Of a DNA stretch of 64,000 nucleotides, positions 35,183 to 43,730 are shown in pieces (the stretch's first letter is position 1; the number at the start of each line of letters is the position of its first letter). This DNA is from Mycolicibacterium moriokaense (GTDB lineage: Bacteria; Actinomycetota; Actinomycetes; Mycobacteriales; Mycobacteriaceae): positions 1 through 64,000 of the forward strand of contig NZ_QQBJ01000010.1 of assembly GCF_003347205.1 (NCBI RefSeq), in the 5' to 3' direction. The notes under the pieces were generated by a model. The model was not told the origin of the DNA. It saw only the letters and a list, made by a program, of their open reading frames with translations, and did not search any database. The position numbers were made by a program, and so were the translations under genes.

Positions 35183-35734
35183 TCAGTCGTCGCCGTGCCG
35201 ACGTGCGACGAGCACCAGCAGGATGGCCAGCACCCCGGCGGCGATCGCCGCGGCGAGCGGCACGCGTGACGGCTCAGGTCCGACCACCGGCACCGGGGCC
35301 GGGCCGGTCGCGGGGTTACCCGCCGCCGCGACCGTCGACTTCGCCTGTGCTGCAGTCTGTTTGGCCGCATCAGCCAGGGTGCGGTCGCTGTTGACCTCGG
35401 TCGGCTTCGGGGCGATCTTCGGCGGGACCGTCGGCGGTGCCTTCTTCGCGGGGGCCTTCTTGGCCGGCTTCTTGGCAGGAGCAGCCTTCTTCACGGCCTT
35501 TGCCGGGGCCTTCTTCGGTGTTTTGGCGGGCGCCTTCTTGGCGGCCTTCTTGGCCTGCTTGGCCGGCGGCTTCTTCTTCGCGGGCGGGACCGTCGACGGG
35601 GGCGGCGCTGTGGGCGGCGCTGTGGGCGGCGGGGTCGTCTGCGGCGGGACGTCTGAGAACTGTGGTGTGGGCGGTGCCGGCGCAGGCGGTGGGACGTCGG
35701 GCTTTTCGTCGGGTCGATCCTGCTGGTCGGCCAT
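35183..35734 (-). CDS. hns: H-NS-like Lys/Ala/Pro-rich protein with C-terminal membrane helix
   Basis: A 183-residue protein with three parts: an N-terminal Pro/acidic region (1-50) and a central lysine-alanine-proline repeat region with many KKAP/KKA units (about 52-108). The C-terminal membrane helix is about 160-178 (PLAAAIAAGVLAILLVLVA). This matches Rv3852 of M. tuberculosis, a membrane-associated nucleoid protein. The ATG at 35734 has AAAGGAG upstream. It follows CopD by 42 nt on the same strand. Confidence 0.85.
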   Translation of the reverse strand: MADQQDRPDEKPDVPPPAPAPPTPQFSDVPPQTTPPPTAPPTAPPPSTVPPAKKKPPAKQAKKAAKKAPAKTPKKAPAKAVKKAAPAKKPAKKAPAKKAPPTVPPKIAPKPTEVNSDRTLADAAKQTAAQAKSTVAAAGNPATGPAPVPVVGPEPSRVPLAAAIAAGVLAILLVLVARRHGDD

Positions 35735-35776
35735 CAGGCTGCTCCTTTGCAGTGTCTCCTCCTCAATCATTCAACC

Positions 35777-36700
35777 CTAGCCGGTCACCGAAAGCGCAGC
35801 CGCCATGGTCAGCGCCACCGCCATGATCGCCAACTCGGTGAGCGAACGCGATCGCGAAACGTAGGCGGTGACGCGGTGTGACTTTGCCGCGGGCAGCCAA
35901 CTGGCCCGGTTGCGCCAAGCCAGCACCATCAGCACGACGGTCAGCGCGATCTTGAGCAGCAACACGCGGCCGTAACCGGTGGCGAACAACTGCGATCCCG
36001 CATCCAACGCAACCACCGCACCGATGACCCCGCCGGTCAGCAACGCGATCACGCACCACAACGACAGCTCGGAGAACCGCGGCAGTACCCGCGCCCACTG
36101 GCCTCGATGGTCGACGGTCAACACCAGCGCAGCCAGCGTTCCGCACCATGTGGCCGCCGCCAGCACGTGGATGCCGATCGCGATGCCACCGGGAGTGCTG
36201 GCCGACATGTGGCCGCCGATTGTGCGCGCCACCAGACCGACGGCCGTGACCCCGAGCGCGGCGACGGCCGCGGGCGGTGTCCTCGGCGCGACGAGCGCAC
36301 CGATCAACACCAGGCCCGCGGCCACCAGGCTGAACAGGCCCGACCGTCCAGCCGAGGTCACCACCGCGAACTCGACCGCCGTGGTCAGGCCGACCCGCGC
36401 CACGGGCACGTCCGCGGCGGCCGCCGCGCCCACCACCAGGCGGCACAGTTCGGCGAACAGCCAGCACCCCGCCGCCCACCTCAGCGGCCCGATGGCGCGC
36501 TCGGTGAGCTCCCGGCGGTGCCTGTCCGTGTCCAGCATCGGCGCCACCGTCAGCCCGAGCGTGACGACCACGGCGCAGTCGGCCAGGGCCCGCACCACGG
36601 TGGCCGCGGGAGCTGCCTGCGGATAGGCCAGCGCCCACGCTGCCGCCGAGGCGCCGAGCACGACGACGACCCCGCCGATGGTGGCGCGCCACCGCGTCAC
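35777..36700 (-). CDS. CopD-domain copper-related membrane protein
   Basis: A 307-residue protein with about eight membrane helices and the CopD-type region near 160-305 (GGHMSAST, IHVLAAATWCGTLAALV). CopD proteins work with CopC in copper import or binding. The start is GTG at 36700, overlapping the copC stop (GTGA). The preceding in-frame extension overlaps copC and is not conserved. It belongs to the copper operon at 35.8-38.4 kb. Confidence 0.85.
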   Translation of the reverse strand: MTRWRATIGGVVVVLGASAAAWALAYPQAAPAATVVRALADCAVVVTLGLTVAPMLDTDRHRRELTERAIGPLRWAAGCWLFAELCRLVVGAAAAADVPVARVGLTTAVEFAVVTSAGRSGLFSLVAAGLVLIGALVAPRTPPAAVAALGVTAVGLVARTIGGHMSASTPGGIAIGIHVLAAATWCGTLAALVLTVDHRGQWARVLPRFSELSLWCVIALLTGGVIGAVVALDAGSQLFATGYGRVLLLKIALTVVLMVLAWRNRASWLPAAKSHRVTAYVSRSRSLTELAIMAVALTMAAALSVTG

Positions 36701-37209
36701 GTCTTTCGTCGTGCCGCCCAAACGATTCCGCCGCCGATGATCAACGCCCCCGCAAGCAGGAACGGCCACACCGGCAGCCCGTTACCGCCCGGGGACTCGG
36801 CGGTCTCCGATGCCGCCGGGCCCGGGGTACCGGACGCGGCCACGGTGAGATCGAACGACCACGAACCCGACACCGGGTGACCGTCCGCCGACGTCACCCG
36901 GTAGTTCGCGGTGTAGGTACCCGCAGGCCCGAGCGGGCGCAGCGCGATGGAGATGACCGCGCCCTGGATCTGGGGATCTCCGGTGGACCACAGGTTCCCG
37001 TCCGGCCCGACCACGGTCATCGCCGCGAACTCGGGCTGCAACCGCTCGTTGAACGTGGCGCTGACGCGGGGCGGGCCGACGGTGAGCGTCGCCTTGTCGG
37101 GCGGATCGGCAGCGATCCGGGCCGCGTGTGCTGACGCCACCGGTGCGCCGGCCAGCGCCATCACCGCCACCAGCGCGGTGATGAACGCCAACCGGACCGG
37201 CCGGCTCAC
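36697..37209 (-). CDS. CopC-like periplasmic copper-binding protein
   Basis: A 170-residue exported protein with a signal peptide ending ASA-H, so the mature chain starts at His28. That His plus the pair in SADGHPVSG (about 106-114) form the Cu(II) site of CopC proteins. A C-terminal helix (about 147-165) with RRK anchors the domain in the membrane, as in actinobacterial CopC. The GTG at 37209 overlaps the ycnI stop. Confidence 0.88.
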   Translation of the reverse strand: MSRPVRLAFITALVAVMALAGAPVASAHAARIAADPPDKATLTVGPPRVSATFNERLQPEFAAMTVVGPDGNLWSTGDPQIQGAVISIALRPLGPAGTYTANYRVTSADGHPVSGSWSFDLTVAASGTPGPAASETAESPGGNGLPVWPFLLAGALIIGGGIVWAARRKT

Positions 37210-37865
37210 GTGCGCCTCCGGGTGATCAACGCCGCCGCGACGGCGATCGCGCCCAACACCAGCGCACCACCGGCGTACCAGCGCGCGGTGTTGTCGGTCG
37301 CCGGTGCGGCCTGCGCCGTCATCTCATGGTCATGCGTGCCCGAGGTTGCCGCACCCGTCAGGCTCAGCGTCGGCACCGGGTGGTCCGGTTCGCCACCGTC
37401 GGGCAACGGGGCCTGATCCCAGCGCACGACCGTGCCGTCGGTGTAGGTCTGGGTGGTCGGGAACGCCACCGAATCACCCTCCGGAAGCTTCACCGATACC
37501 CGGAACAGCGCGAACTGGTCGGTCGAGATGCCAACCTTGGGGTCGGCTGTCCACGTCACCGCGCTGACGGTTCCCGCCGCCGCATCTCGGTCCAGGGTGG
37601 CCTTCCACCCCGGCATGACCTCGGTTCTGGCGGACGCCACGTCCGGCAGCTTGACGCTCAACTGGTTTGTCAGAGCGCCGTTCTCGGATTCCCCGGGAAC
37701 GTTGAAGGTCACTGTGGTGGTGGCGCCGGGTGCGGGGTTGTCGGCCTCGGCGTGGACGTGCGCCGAAGCGGGTCCGGCGCCGATGGCAAGGCCGACGGAC
37801 ATCGCGGCGCCGGTGCAGGCAGCGGTGATGAGGGCGCGCGTGAGCGCCCGGAGTGGGTAGCGCAT
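37206..37865 (-). CDS. YcnI-family (DUF1775) copper-binding protein
   Basis: A 219-residue exported protein. The signal peptide ends near GPASA, so the mature N-terminus is HVHAEADNPAPG; the first His forms the brace that binds Cu(II) in YcnI proteins. The domain is about 36-165 and a C-terminal helix is about 195-213. It sits with CopC and CopD, the usual ycnI-copC-copD neighbourhood. ATG at 37865 is used. The longer frame lacks a plausible signal. Confidence 0.87.
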   Translation of the reverse strand: MRYPLRALTRALITAACTGAAMSVGLAIGAGPASAHVHAEADNPAPGATTTVTFNVPGESENGALTNQLSVKLPDVASARTEVMPGWKATLDRDAAAGTVSAVTWTADPKVGISTDQFALFRVSVKLPEGDSVAFPTTQTYTDGTVVRWDQAPLPDGGEPDHPVPTLSLTGAATSGTHDHEMTAQAAPATDNTARWYAGGALVLGAIAVAAALITRRRT

Positions 37866-37902
37866 TCGATTGTCACTTTCTTGATCGGGGTGTGGTGAAC
37901 GG

Positions 37903-38430
37903 TCAGCGGGCGTGGCAGACCGGCGGACCCCGATGTGACATGGATGCGGCGAGGAGAAGCGCCGAGCGCAGCGGCTGATCGGCATCGGCGGCCACGACGG
38001 GACTGCTGGGTATCGGCGCGACGGGGGTCGGCGCCGACGCCAGGGCAACCCGCGAGATCACCCGGCAGAGCCGATCGCCGGCAGCGATCAGGAGCGCTCC
38101 GACGACGACGGCCGCCGCGTGGGCCAGCAGCATCGCGTGCGCCGGTGAGGTCGGCCCGTCGTGGTGGTGTCCGGTCGCGCTGAGCATCAGGTGGCCGACG
38201 ACCTGGCCCGTCGCCAGCAGCAAGAGCAGCACGCGCGCGTCGGCGGCCCGGGAGATCGTCGCGGCGAGGCCGCCGACGGTGGCGCCGAGCACCGCCAGCA
38301 GCACGAGGGTGGAACCGGACGGGGCCGCGCCGTCCGCGGCGCCGTGGGCGGCAACAGCCAGCGCGGCGGTCAGCATCCCGGCCGCGGTCCCCCGCAGGCG
38401 GGCGGCTGTGGCCGTCGGCTCCACTGTCAC
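37903..38430 (-). CDS. Multi-pass membrane protein of the copper operon, unassigned
   Basis: A 175-residue, Ala-rich protein with four or so membrane helices. A His cluster, ATGHHHDG (about 84-91), lies between helices and the tail ends SHRGPPVCHAR. The histidines fit metal handling. It is followed at 37 nt by ycnI. Similar proteins head some actinobacterial copper loci, but I cannot name the family. GTG at 38430 is the start. Confidence 0.7.
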   Translation of the reverse strand: MTVEPTATAARLRGTAAGMLTAALAVAAHGAADGAAPSGSTLVLLAVLGATVGGLAATISRAADARVLLLLLATGQVVGHLMLSATGHHHDGPTSPAHAMLLAHAAAVVVGALLIAAGDRLCRVISRVALASAPTPVAPIPSSPVVAADADQPLRSALLLAASMSHRGPPVCHAR

Positions 38431-38438
38431 GGTCTTGG

Positions 38439-39095
38439 TCAGACCACGCCGAGGCGTGCCATCAGGTCGGCGTCGACGGCGTCGAGCTGCTGGCTGATCG
38501 AGTTGTGGGCGCTCCGGCGACCGGGCGTCGGCATGTTCTCCGCCGCGGTCACCGCGGCCGACAGATCCGACAGTCGGTCGGTGATGGCGGCGACGAACTG
38601 TTTGGTCTCGGCGTCCTTGGGCTTCTTGTCGGCAACCAGGCGCAGCGTCTGCTCGGCTCCGGCGATGCGGGCCGACAGTTCGGCGCCGTATCCCGAGAAC
38701 TGGCCGAGCTGACTGAGCGGAACCCCCAGCCGATCGGCCCGCCGCTGGTCCAGGAAACCGCGGGCGGCCATCGCGCCGCGGTAGGCGAGAGGCACCACGA
38801 CAGGGGCCAGCAGCCGCGACACCGTGAGCGTCCGGCGAATGCGCGCCGGGGAGAAGAGCTTGCCTTCCCTGGCCGCCTTGAGTTCGGTTTCAGCAACCTT
38901 CAGCGCGGTGCGGTCGCTGTCCCGTTGCGCCCGCAGTTGTGCCTTCAACGCCTTCTCTTCGGCCCGATGGGCGGCCTTCATGCGACGGTTTTCGTTCTTC
39001 GCCGCGAGCTTGGCCTCCAGCTTCGCCTTGGCCTTGATGGCGCGGGCCTCCGCTCGCCGAGTAGCGCGGCTTTTCCGTCGCTTGAACAGGCCCAT
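38439..39095 (-). CDS. Coiled-coil protein of the DUF6474/Rv3850 type
   Basis: A 218-residue protein whose first 75 residues are a highly charged Lys/Arg/Ala/Glu helix (ARAIKAKAKLEAKLAAKNEN), probably a coiled coil. A hydrophobic stretch (about 90-110) and a helical C-terminal half follow. The location between hns and espR corresponds to Rv3850. Function is unknown. ATG at 39095 was chosen because upstream frame is unlike a protein. It is 8 nt from the next gene. Confidence 0.75.
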   Translation of the reverse strand: MGLFKRRKSRATRRAEARAIKAKAKLEAKLAAKNENRRMKAAHRAEEKALKAQLRAQRDSDRTALKVAETELKAAREGKLFSPARIRRTLTVSRLLAPVVVPLAYRGAMAARGFLDQRRADRLGVPLSQLGQFSGYGAELSARIAGAEQTLRLVADKKPKDAETKQFVAAITDRLSDLSAAVTAAENMPTPGRRSAHNSISQQLDAVDADLMARLGVV

Positions 39096-39306
39096 CCCGG
39101 CCGCCTTCCCGGTGATCTCGTCGGCATTCCGGCCATTCGTGTGTCGATGGCGCAGCACAACACTATCGCCCGTGCCGCAGCCGCAGGTTGGCGTGCCCCG
39201 GTCTGCCCGTGGCCCGATCCGGCAGCAAACGTGTGTGCCGGATTGTGCGACAATCGTCGCAACCGTAAGCGTCGTTCGGTCGGCGCGTCGAGAGGTGGGT
39301 GACCGA

Positions 39307-40404
39307 GTGGCTTCGCGTGTGCGTGTCGCCGCGTCGACATGCCTCGTTGCTTCAGGCCTGTTCATTGCTGGCATCGGAGGCGCGCTGGCGCTTGCGGACC
39401 CCGGACATGGCTACGGCCGCACGGACGACCGACAGGGTGACGGGTCGGTGAGCGGCGCCGTCGGTGACAGTCAAAGCAATCCCGAAAAGAAACCCGGGTC
39501 CACGCGGCAGCCGGCGGACAGCAGCGGTAACGGCGGGCAGGATCAAGGCGAGGACGACGACGAGGGCGGTTCGACCAAGACCCCGGACCCGACGAAGACC
39601 CCGGACCCGACGAAGACCCCGGACCCGACAAAGACTTCGGACCCGACGAAGACTCCGACCGAGACAGAAACCTCCCATCCGTCGGAAACCTCTGAGCCGT
39701 CGACCACGACGGAATCGTCAACAAGCACCCAAACGACGAGCACCCAAACGACGACCACGAGAACGTCAACGACCACGACGGAAACGACCACCAAGACGAC
39801 AACGACGACCACCGAGACGACAACCACCACCGAACCGACCGAGCCGCCCGGGCAGCCCGGCCCCACTCCGCCGCAGAGTGGTGGTGACGGTGGGGTGATC
39901 GTTCCGCTGCCGCGCTACACGCCGCCGTCGATACCCCAGATGCAGCTCCCGGGCGAGCAGCCGAGCCAACCGGGCGTTCCCGGCGCGCCGGCGCCGCTGG
40001 ACGCCGGTGCCGCCGCACCCGTCGGCCCCGGCGTTCCCATCGCGCTACCGGTCATCGTCGTGCCGCCCGTCGGCCTCGGCGGCATCGGCGGCGGCGCGGG
40101 CGCCGGAGGTGTGGGAGCAGGTGCGCCGCCGGGGATTCCGCGCGCCGTGCCCGCGGAGCCACCCGCAGGCCGTATCGCGCCACCGGCGAACGTGGGCAGC
40201 AATGTCGCGGTGCCGAATTCGTCGTATCGGATCGGGTACACCGAGTACCTGCGCACGGCCGGGCTGCCGCAGGTCGCGGCGCTGGCAGTGCCGGGTCTGG
40301 CGGGCATTCTGGTGCTCACCGGCGCTGGTGGACTGGTCGGATATCGGCAGGCGAAAGCGGGCCACGCCGTGCGAGTGGCCGGCACAGCGCGTTTCATGAG
40401 GTAG
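39307..40404 (+). CDS. Secreted Thr/Pro-rich protein with C-terminal membrane helix
   Basis: A 365-residue protein with a signal peptide (LVASGLFIAGIGGALA), an acidic Asp/Gly region and a long mucin-like Thr/Ser/Pro linker. The linker begins with five TKTPDP-type hexapeptides. A Pro/Gly-rich part follows, then a conserved C-terminal membrane segment (AALAVPGLAGILVLTGAGGLVGY) and the tail GTARFMR. The length and Thr density suggest glycosylation. I recognise the C-terminal pattern as common in mycobacterial surface proteins, but cannot name a function. GTG at 39295 is an alternative start. Confidence 0.75.
   Translation: MASRVRVAASTCLVASGLFIAGIGGALALADPGHGYGRTDDRQGDGSVSGAVGDSQSNPEKKPGSTRQPADSSGNGGQDQGEDDDEGGSTKTPDPTKTPDPTKTPDPTKTSDPTKTPTETETSHPSETSEPSTTTESSTSTQTTSTQTTTTRTSTTTTETTTKTTTTTTETTTTTEPTEPPGQPGPTPPQSGGDGGVIVPLPRYTPPSIPQMQLPGEQPSQPGVPGAPAPLDAGAAAPVGPGVPIALPVIVVPPVGLGGIGGGAGAGGVGAGAPPGIPRAVPAEPPAGRIAPPANVGSNVAVPNSSYRIGYTEYLRTAGLPQVAALAVPGLAGILVLTGAGGLVGYRQAKAGHAVRVAGTARFMR
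39577..39660 (+). repeat. 18-bp tandem repeats in the Thr/Pro linker
   Basis: About four and a half copies of an 18-bp unit (core GACGAAGACCCCGGACCC) encode the TKTPDP repeats. Two copies are identical and later ones decay. Copy number is likely to vary between strains. Confidence 0.75.
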
Positions 40405-40468
40405 TAGTACAAACTGTCCCCTCGACGGAGGCGGGCAGCGCATAGTGGACTCATCGAGAGGGGGTTGT

Positions 40469-40960
40469 ATGCCAGCGAGTCGTCGCGTTACCCGTGCGGT
40501 CAGTGACGTGCTGGATCTCGCCCCGCGACGTGGTGAAATCTCGTTGCCCCGCCTTGTCGACGCCGTCAGCGAGGACCGCAACCGCCCCATCGAATTGAAG
40601 ATGTCCGATCTGCCCCCCGGGGTGTGCGGCCAATGGCGCCAATACTCCGACCGCGACGTCTTCTTGATTCAGAAGGGCCTGCCCGCATGGGACCGGACCT
40701 TGGCCCACGAACTCGGTCACCTGGTCCTCGGTCACGAGGGCATACCCGTCGTCCAAGCCGCCCGCGCGGAGACGGAGATCGCCAGTTCCGACCTGATCGG
40801 ATACATGCTGAACCAGCGCACCGGTTGCATGGGTCCAAGCGGTGAGGACGCCGAGCAGGAAGCCGAGGATTTCGCGGCGCTGCTCATCTATCGCCTTGGC
40901 AGGCTGCCCTCCGACCGCTCCTCGATCGTGCAGGTTCGGCTCGGAGAGGCGTTTGGTTGA
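40469..40960 (+). CDS. ImmA/IrrE-family metallopeptidase
   Basis: A 163-residue zinc peptidase with the HELGH motif (AHELGHLVLGHEG, about 78-90) and a downstream acidic ligand helix EDAEQEAEDFAALLI. ImmA/IrrE enzymes usually cleave XRE-family repressors. Here no XRE gene lies directly upstream, but the HTH protein EspR is encoded convergently 1.2 kb away. ATG at 40469 is chosen over GTG 40445 because of the ribosome site GAGAGGGGG. Its stop overlaps the TTG of the next gene. Confidence 0.85.
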   Translation: MPASRRVTRAVSDVLDLAPRRGEISLPRLVDAVSEDRNRPIELKMSDLPPGVCGQWRQYSDRDVFLIQKGLPAWDRTLAHELGHLVLGHEGIPVVQAARAETEIASSDLIGYMLNQRTGCMGPSGEDAEQEAEDFAALLIYRLGRLPSDRSSIVQVRLGEAFG

Positions 40961-42126
40961 TCATCTGGGTGATCGCCGGTCTCCTCGGACTTGCCACCGG
41001 CCTGCGCATCGGTTGGGCCCTCGTCAACAAGCAGTCCCTCGTGAGCACCGCCATGATCTTGGCGCTGGGCAGTCTGGGGTTGGTCGCCGCGCTGAACTGG
41101 CAGCCGCTGGCCCTGCTGCTGGACGGACTCCTGCACTGGCCCAACATCTCGATGGGCCTGTCACAAGTCGCACTGGTGGCCTGCGCCGCGGGCAGCTGCG
41201 TGATGATCACGACGGTCTCGTCACCGCGTAAGCCGTCCACCCTTCGCTGGATCGCCATATCGCAGTACGTCGTCGCCGCGGTGATCGCGATCGCCACCTT
41301 GGTCGTGTTCTTCGCGGCGGGCCGCCAGGAGTCGGTGTCGCCCGAGGAGTACCTGCGCCGAAACCTGGGCTCCGAGGGCGCCGCATTGTCGTGGCTCCTA
41401 CCGCTGTTGTACGTGCTGTTGGCGCTGACGCTGGTGGTGTGGGCCGGCCTGCGCCATTCGAACCGGACCCGGCGCGGCAGAGCGCTTTTCGTGTTCACCA
41501 TCGGAATCGTGCTGATCGTGCTCGCCACCGCGTTCTTCGTGCTGCGTGCCGTCGGCACCACCCAGTTCGTGGGGGTCGGTGCGGCCGCGACGCTGCTGGG
41601 CGCCGCGATGCTGGTGGTGGCCGCCGGGTCGTTGCTGCCCAGCGTCGAGGACTGGTTCGGCGCGCGCCGCGAGCTGCGCGTGATAGCACCGCTGCTCGGC
41701 GAACTGGGCCACCGTCATCCCGATGTCGGCATCGGGGTGCGACCGCGGGGGCCGTTGGTCTTCCGGGTGGCCGAGCGGATGTCGTTGATCTCCGACGCGC
41801 TCTTCCTGGAGGCGACGGCCGCCGACGCCGCACTGCGGCACCGGGTGGAGTCGTCCGGCGCCTCGGCCGATCGCGAACTCGAGCACGAGATCGCCGGTCT
41901 GTCTGACGGAGACGTGCCCGACGTCGAACCCGAGCGGCAGGCGCATGCGATCGCTGAATGGATCTATACCGGGCGGGGCGAAACGGATGTGCACACCAAG
42001 CGTGCGCTGTTTCCCGGTCTGGGCTGGCTGCGTCAGCCCACCTCGTACTCGGATCGCGAGTGGATTCTGGCCATCGCGACGCAGTACCGGCAACTCGACA
42101 GGGCGGGGGCCGCGACCGGCACCTGA
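40957..42126 (+). CDS. MAB_1171c-type membrane protein (DUF6545)
   Basis: A 389-residue protein with seven membrane helices in the first 225 residues and a soluble C-terminal domain (about 235-389). The order and the tail (AEWIYTGRGETDVH ... REWILAIATQYRQL) fit the MAB_1171c family of putative transporters. It is coupled to the ImmA/IrrE peptidase by a TTGA overlap at 40957. Such pairs recur in actinobacteria but are functionally undefined. A role as sensor for the peptidase is a guess. Confidence 0.78.
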   Translation: MIIWVIAGLLGLATGLRIGWALVNKQSLVSTAMILALGSLGLVAALNWQPLALLLDGLLHWPNISMGLSQVALVACAAGSCVMITTVSSPRKPSTLRWIAISQYVVAAVIAIATLVVFFAAGRQESVSPEEYLRRNLGSEGAALSWLLPLLYVLLALTLVVWAGLRHSNRTRRGRALFVFTIGIVLIVLATAFFVLRAVGTTQFVGVGAAATLLGAAMLVVAAGSLLPSVEDWFGARRELRVIAPLLGELGHRHPDVGIGVRPRGPLVFRVAERMSLISDALFLEATAADAALRHRVESSGASADRELEHEIAGLSDGDVPDVEPERQAHAIAEWIYTGRGETDVHTKRALFPGLGWLRQPTSYSDREWILAIATQYRQLDRAGAATGT

Positions 42127-42179
42127 CAGTTGGATTACGGGTTTACTTCGCCGGGGGCCGTATGCCGACCCGCACCGGG

Positions 42180-42578
42180 CTAATCGTCGAGGTGTTCCTT
42201 GCGGCGCAACTCATCGACCTTCTGGACGATGTCTTGCTGTGCCTCTGCGGACAACCCGACCGTCCTCGCCGCAATACGGCGGACGCCCTCGTCACGCATA
42301 TTGGCCAGCCACGTCAATTCCTTGTCCAGCTTCTCGTAGTACTCGTCGTCGGTGAAGTAAGCCGGCTTGATACGGAAGAAGTTGGCAAGGGCCGCCATCG
42401 TCGCCGCCGACGGATTCGTACGGTTGCCTGAACGCAGCTGAGAAAGGTAAGGAGCCGACATGGTGATGCCCTCAGCCTTGAGGGCGCCGATCACCTCGGC
42501 AGAGGTGTGCGGACCACGCCCGGGCGGGTAGACCGTGTCGAACAGGCGGTTGAGGCGGGCGGAGAACGTCTTGCTCAT
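42180..42578 (-). CDS. espR: Nucleoid-associated regulator EspR
   Basis: A 132-residue HTH protein nearly identical to M. tuberculosis EspR (FDTVYPPGRGPHTSAEVI, APYLSQLRSGNRTNPS, FFRIKPAYFTDDEYYEKLDK). The N-terminal HTH is about 5-80 and the C-terminal helices dimerise. EspR binds many sites, including the espACD promoter that supports ESX-1 secretion. The ATG at 42578 has GGAGGT upstream. A long AT-rich region precedes it. Confidence 0.95.
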   Translation of the reverse strand: MSKTFSARLNRLFDTVYPPGRGPHTSAEVIGALKAEGITMSAPYLSQLRSGNRTNPSAATMAALANFFRIKPAYFTDDEYYEKLDKELTWLANMRDEGVRRIAARTVGLSAEAQQDIVQKVDELRRKEHLDD

Positions 42579-43073
42579 CGTATTGACCTCCACAAGATGG
42601 CAGAGCGGGTTATTTAAGGCGGCGTATTTGCTGATCATCGTAGCGAGAGTTGTGCCACTAACCAAGTGCAAACCGCGTAAAAGTTAACCCGGCTTTTTCC
42701 ACAGGGCCCTCGTCACCCCGCTAAGCAGCGCATTTACCGCATATCCCACGGATGTCTCGTGATGTGGTCAAGCAAATTTTGACGGATACGTAGGACCGTC
42801 TTAGCTCGAAGCCGTCCGACCACTGATTATCGCCTCGCCGGAGTTACCGCGGGCAACCGGCCGGGCCGATCGTGGATCGGATCGCGGCGTTTGCTGAATT
42901 CGCGATCTTGGGGATCCCCGCCCAACGAGATAGGAGTCGGCAACCCGATCGCGAATAGCCAGCCGAAGGTGGCCGTCGGGCGGGCTACGGTTCCCGCGGC
43001 GCCGCCATCCCACAACGTGCGCGGTCGACGGGCAGTGATCGCCCCACGGTGTGGCTAAGTACTGCTAGCACCC
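42579..43073. other. 495-bp intergenic region upstream of espR
   Basis: No gene is supported here. The part nearest espR (about 42580-42790) is AT-rich for this genome, with TTATTTAAGG, AAAAGTTAACC, CTTTTTCCACAGG and AAATTTTG. This fits a regulatory leader and possible EspR/Lsr2 binding. The rest (42800-43070) is ordinary GC-rich DNA with only short frames. TTTTCCACA is a one-mismatch DnaA box. Confidence 0.4.
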
Positions 43074-43607
43074 CTAAGCGGCGAGCAGCATCGCCAGGAT
43101 CGCCGTGTCCGGATCACTGATGGGATCGATGCCGACCCGGCTGACCATCGATGTGACCGTTCCGTCGGACTCGGCCTCCACCCACGCGGCGCGGTGTTCG
43201 AGGCCCAGGTGGGGCAGGCCGGGCAGCAGCACACAACCCGACGCGGCGCCCGAGCACTCGGGCAGAGACGGCCTGGTCTCCGACGGCGGATGCAGCATCA
43301 GCAGTGCCGGTGGTTGATGGTCGGCGAAATGCCCCGGCGACACGGCATTCTCGCCAACCACGGTGCCCTCGGCGACCACCAAGCCGACGGTGCCGGGTTC
43401 CGGGGACTCCGGCAACTCCTCACGCGCACCGAAAATCGTTGTGGTGGAGAGCAATCCAGGAAAGGACGCCACCCGGACGGCGACTCGCAACACCTGCGCC
43501 CATTCCTTGGTGGAGTCCGGCCATCGGCCGGAGACCACGAACCCCTTGAGGGACCCTCGCGAATGGAATGGAGCGATTTCGATCGCTCGGCCGGAACCCG
43601 TCTCCAT
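43074..43607 (-). CDS. Rv3847-type conserved protein
   Basis: A 177-residue cytosolic protein without a known domain. The opening (METGSGRAIEIAPFHSRGSL) and the motifs EWAQVLRVAVRVASFPGLLSTTT and SGCVLLPGLPHLGLEHRAAW match, from memory, Rv3847 of the same length. A HLG/His-rich C-terminal half might bind metal. In M. tuberculosis this gene neighbours sodA. Here its neighbour is a nickel SOD locus. Confidence 0.75.
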   Translation of the reverse strand: METGSGRAIEIAPFHSRGSLKGFVVSGRWPDSTKEWAQVLRVAVRVASFPGLLSTTTIFGAREELPESPEPGTVGLVVAEGTVVGENAVSPGHFADHQPPALLMLHPPSETRPSLPECSGAASGCVLLPGLPHLGLEHRAAWVEAESDGTVTSMVSRVGIDPISDPDTAILAMLLAA

Positions 43608-43730
43608 CTCGCCTCCGCGACCCTGTTATTCGAAACGGACATCGCCGACACTGCACCGGGCCGATCCGCTCAGCATGAGCCAGCTTTGCTTGGCGCGCAA
43701 GACGACACGAGCGCAACCGCTCGATTCAGA

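Noticed and set aside
39543-39866. Antisense Val-rich frame opposite the Thr-rich linker
   Set aside because: Low-complexity mirror of repeated ACG/GAC codons; no gene signals.
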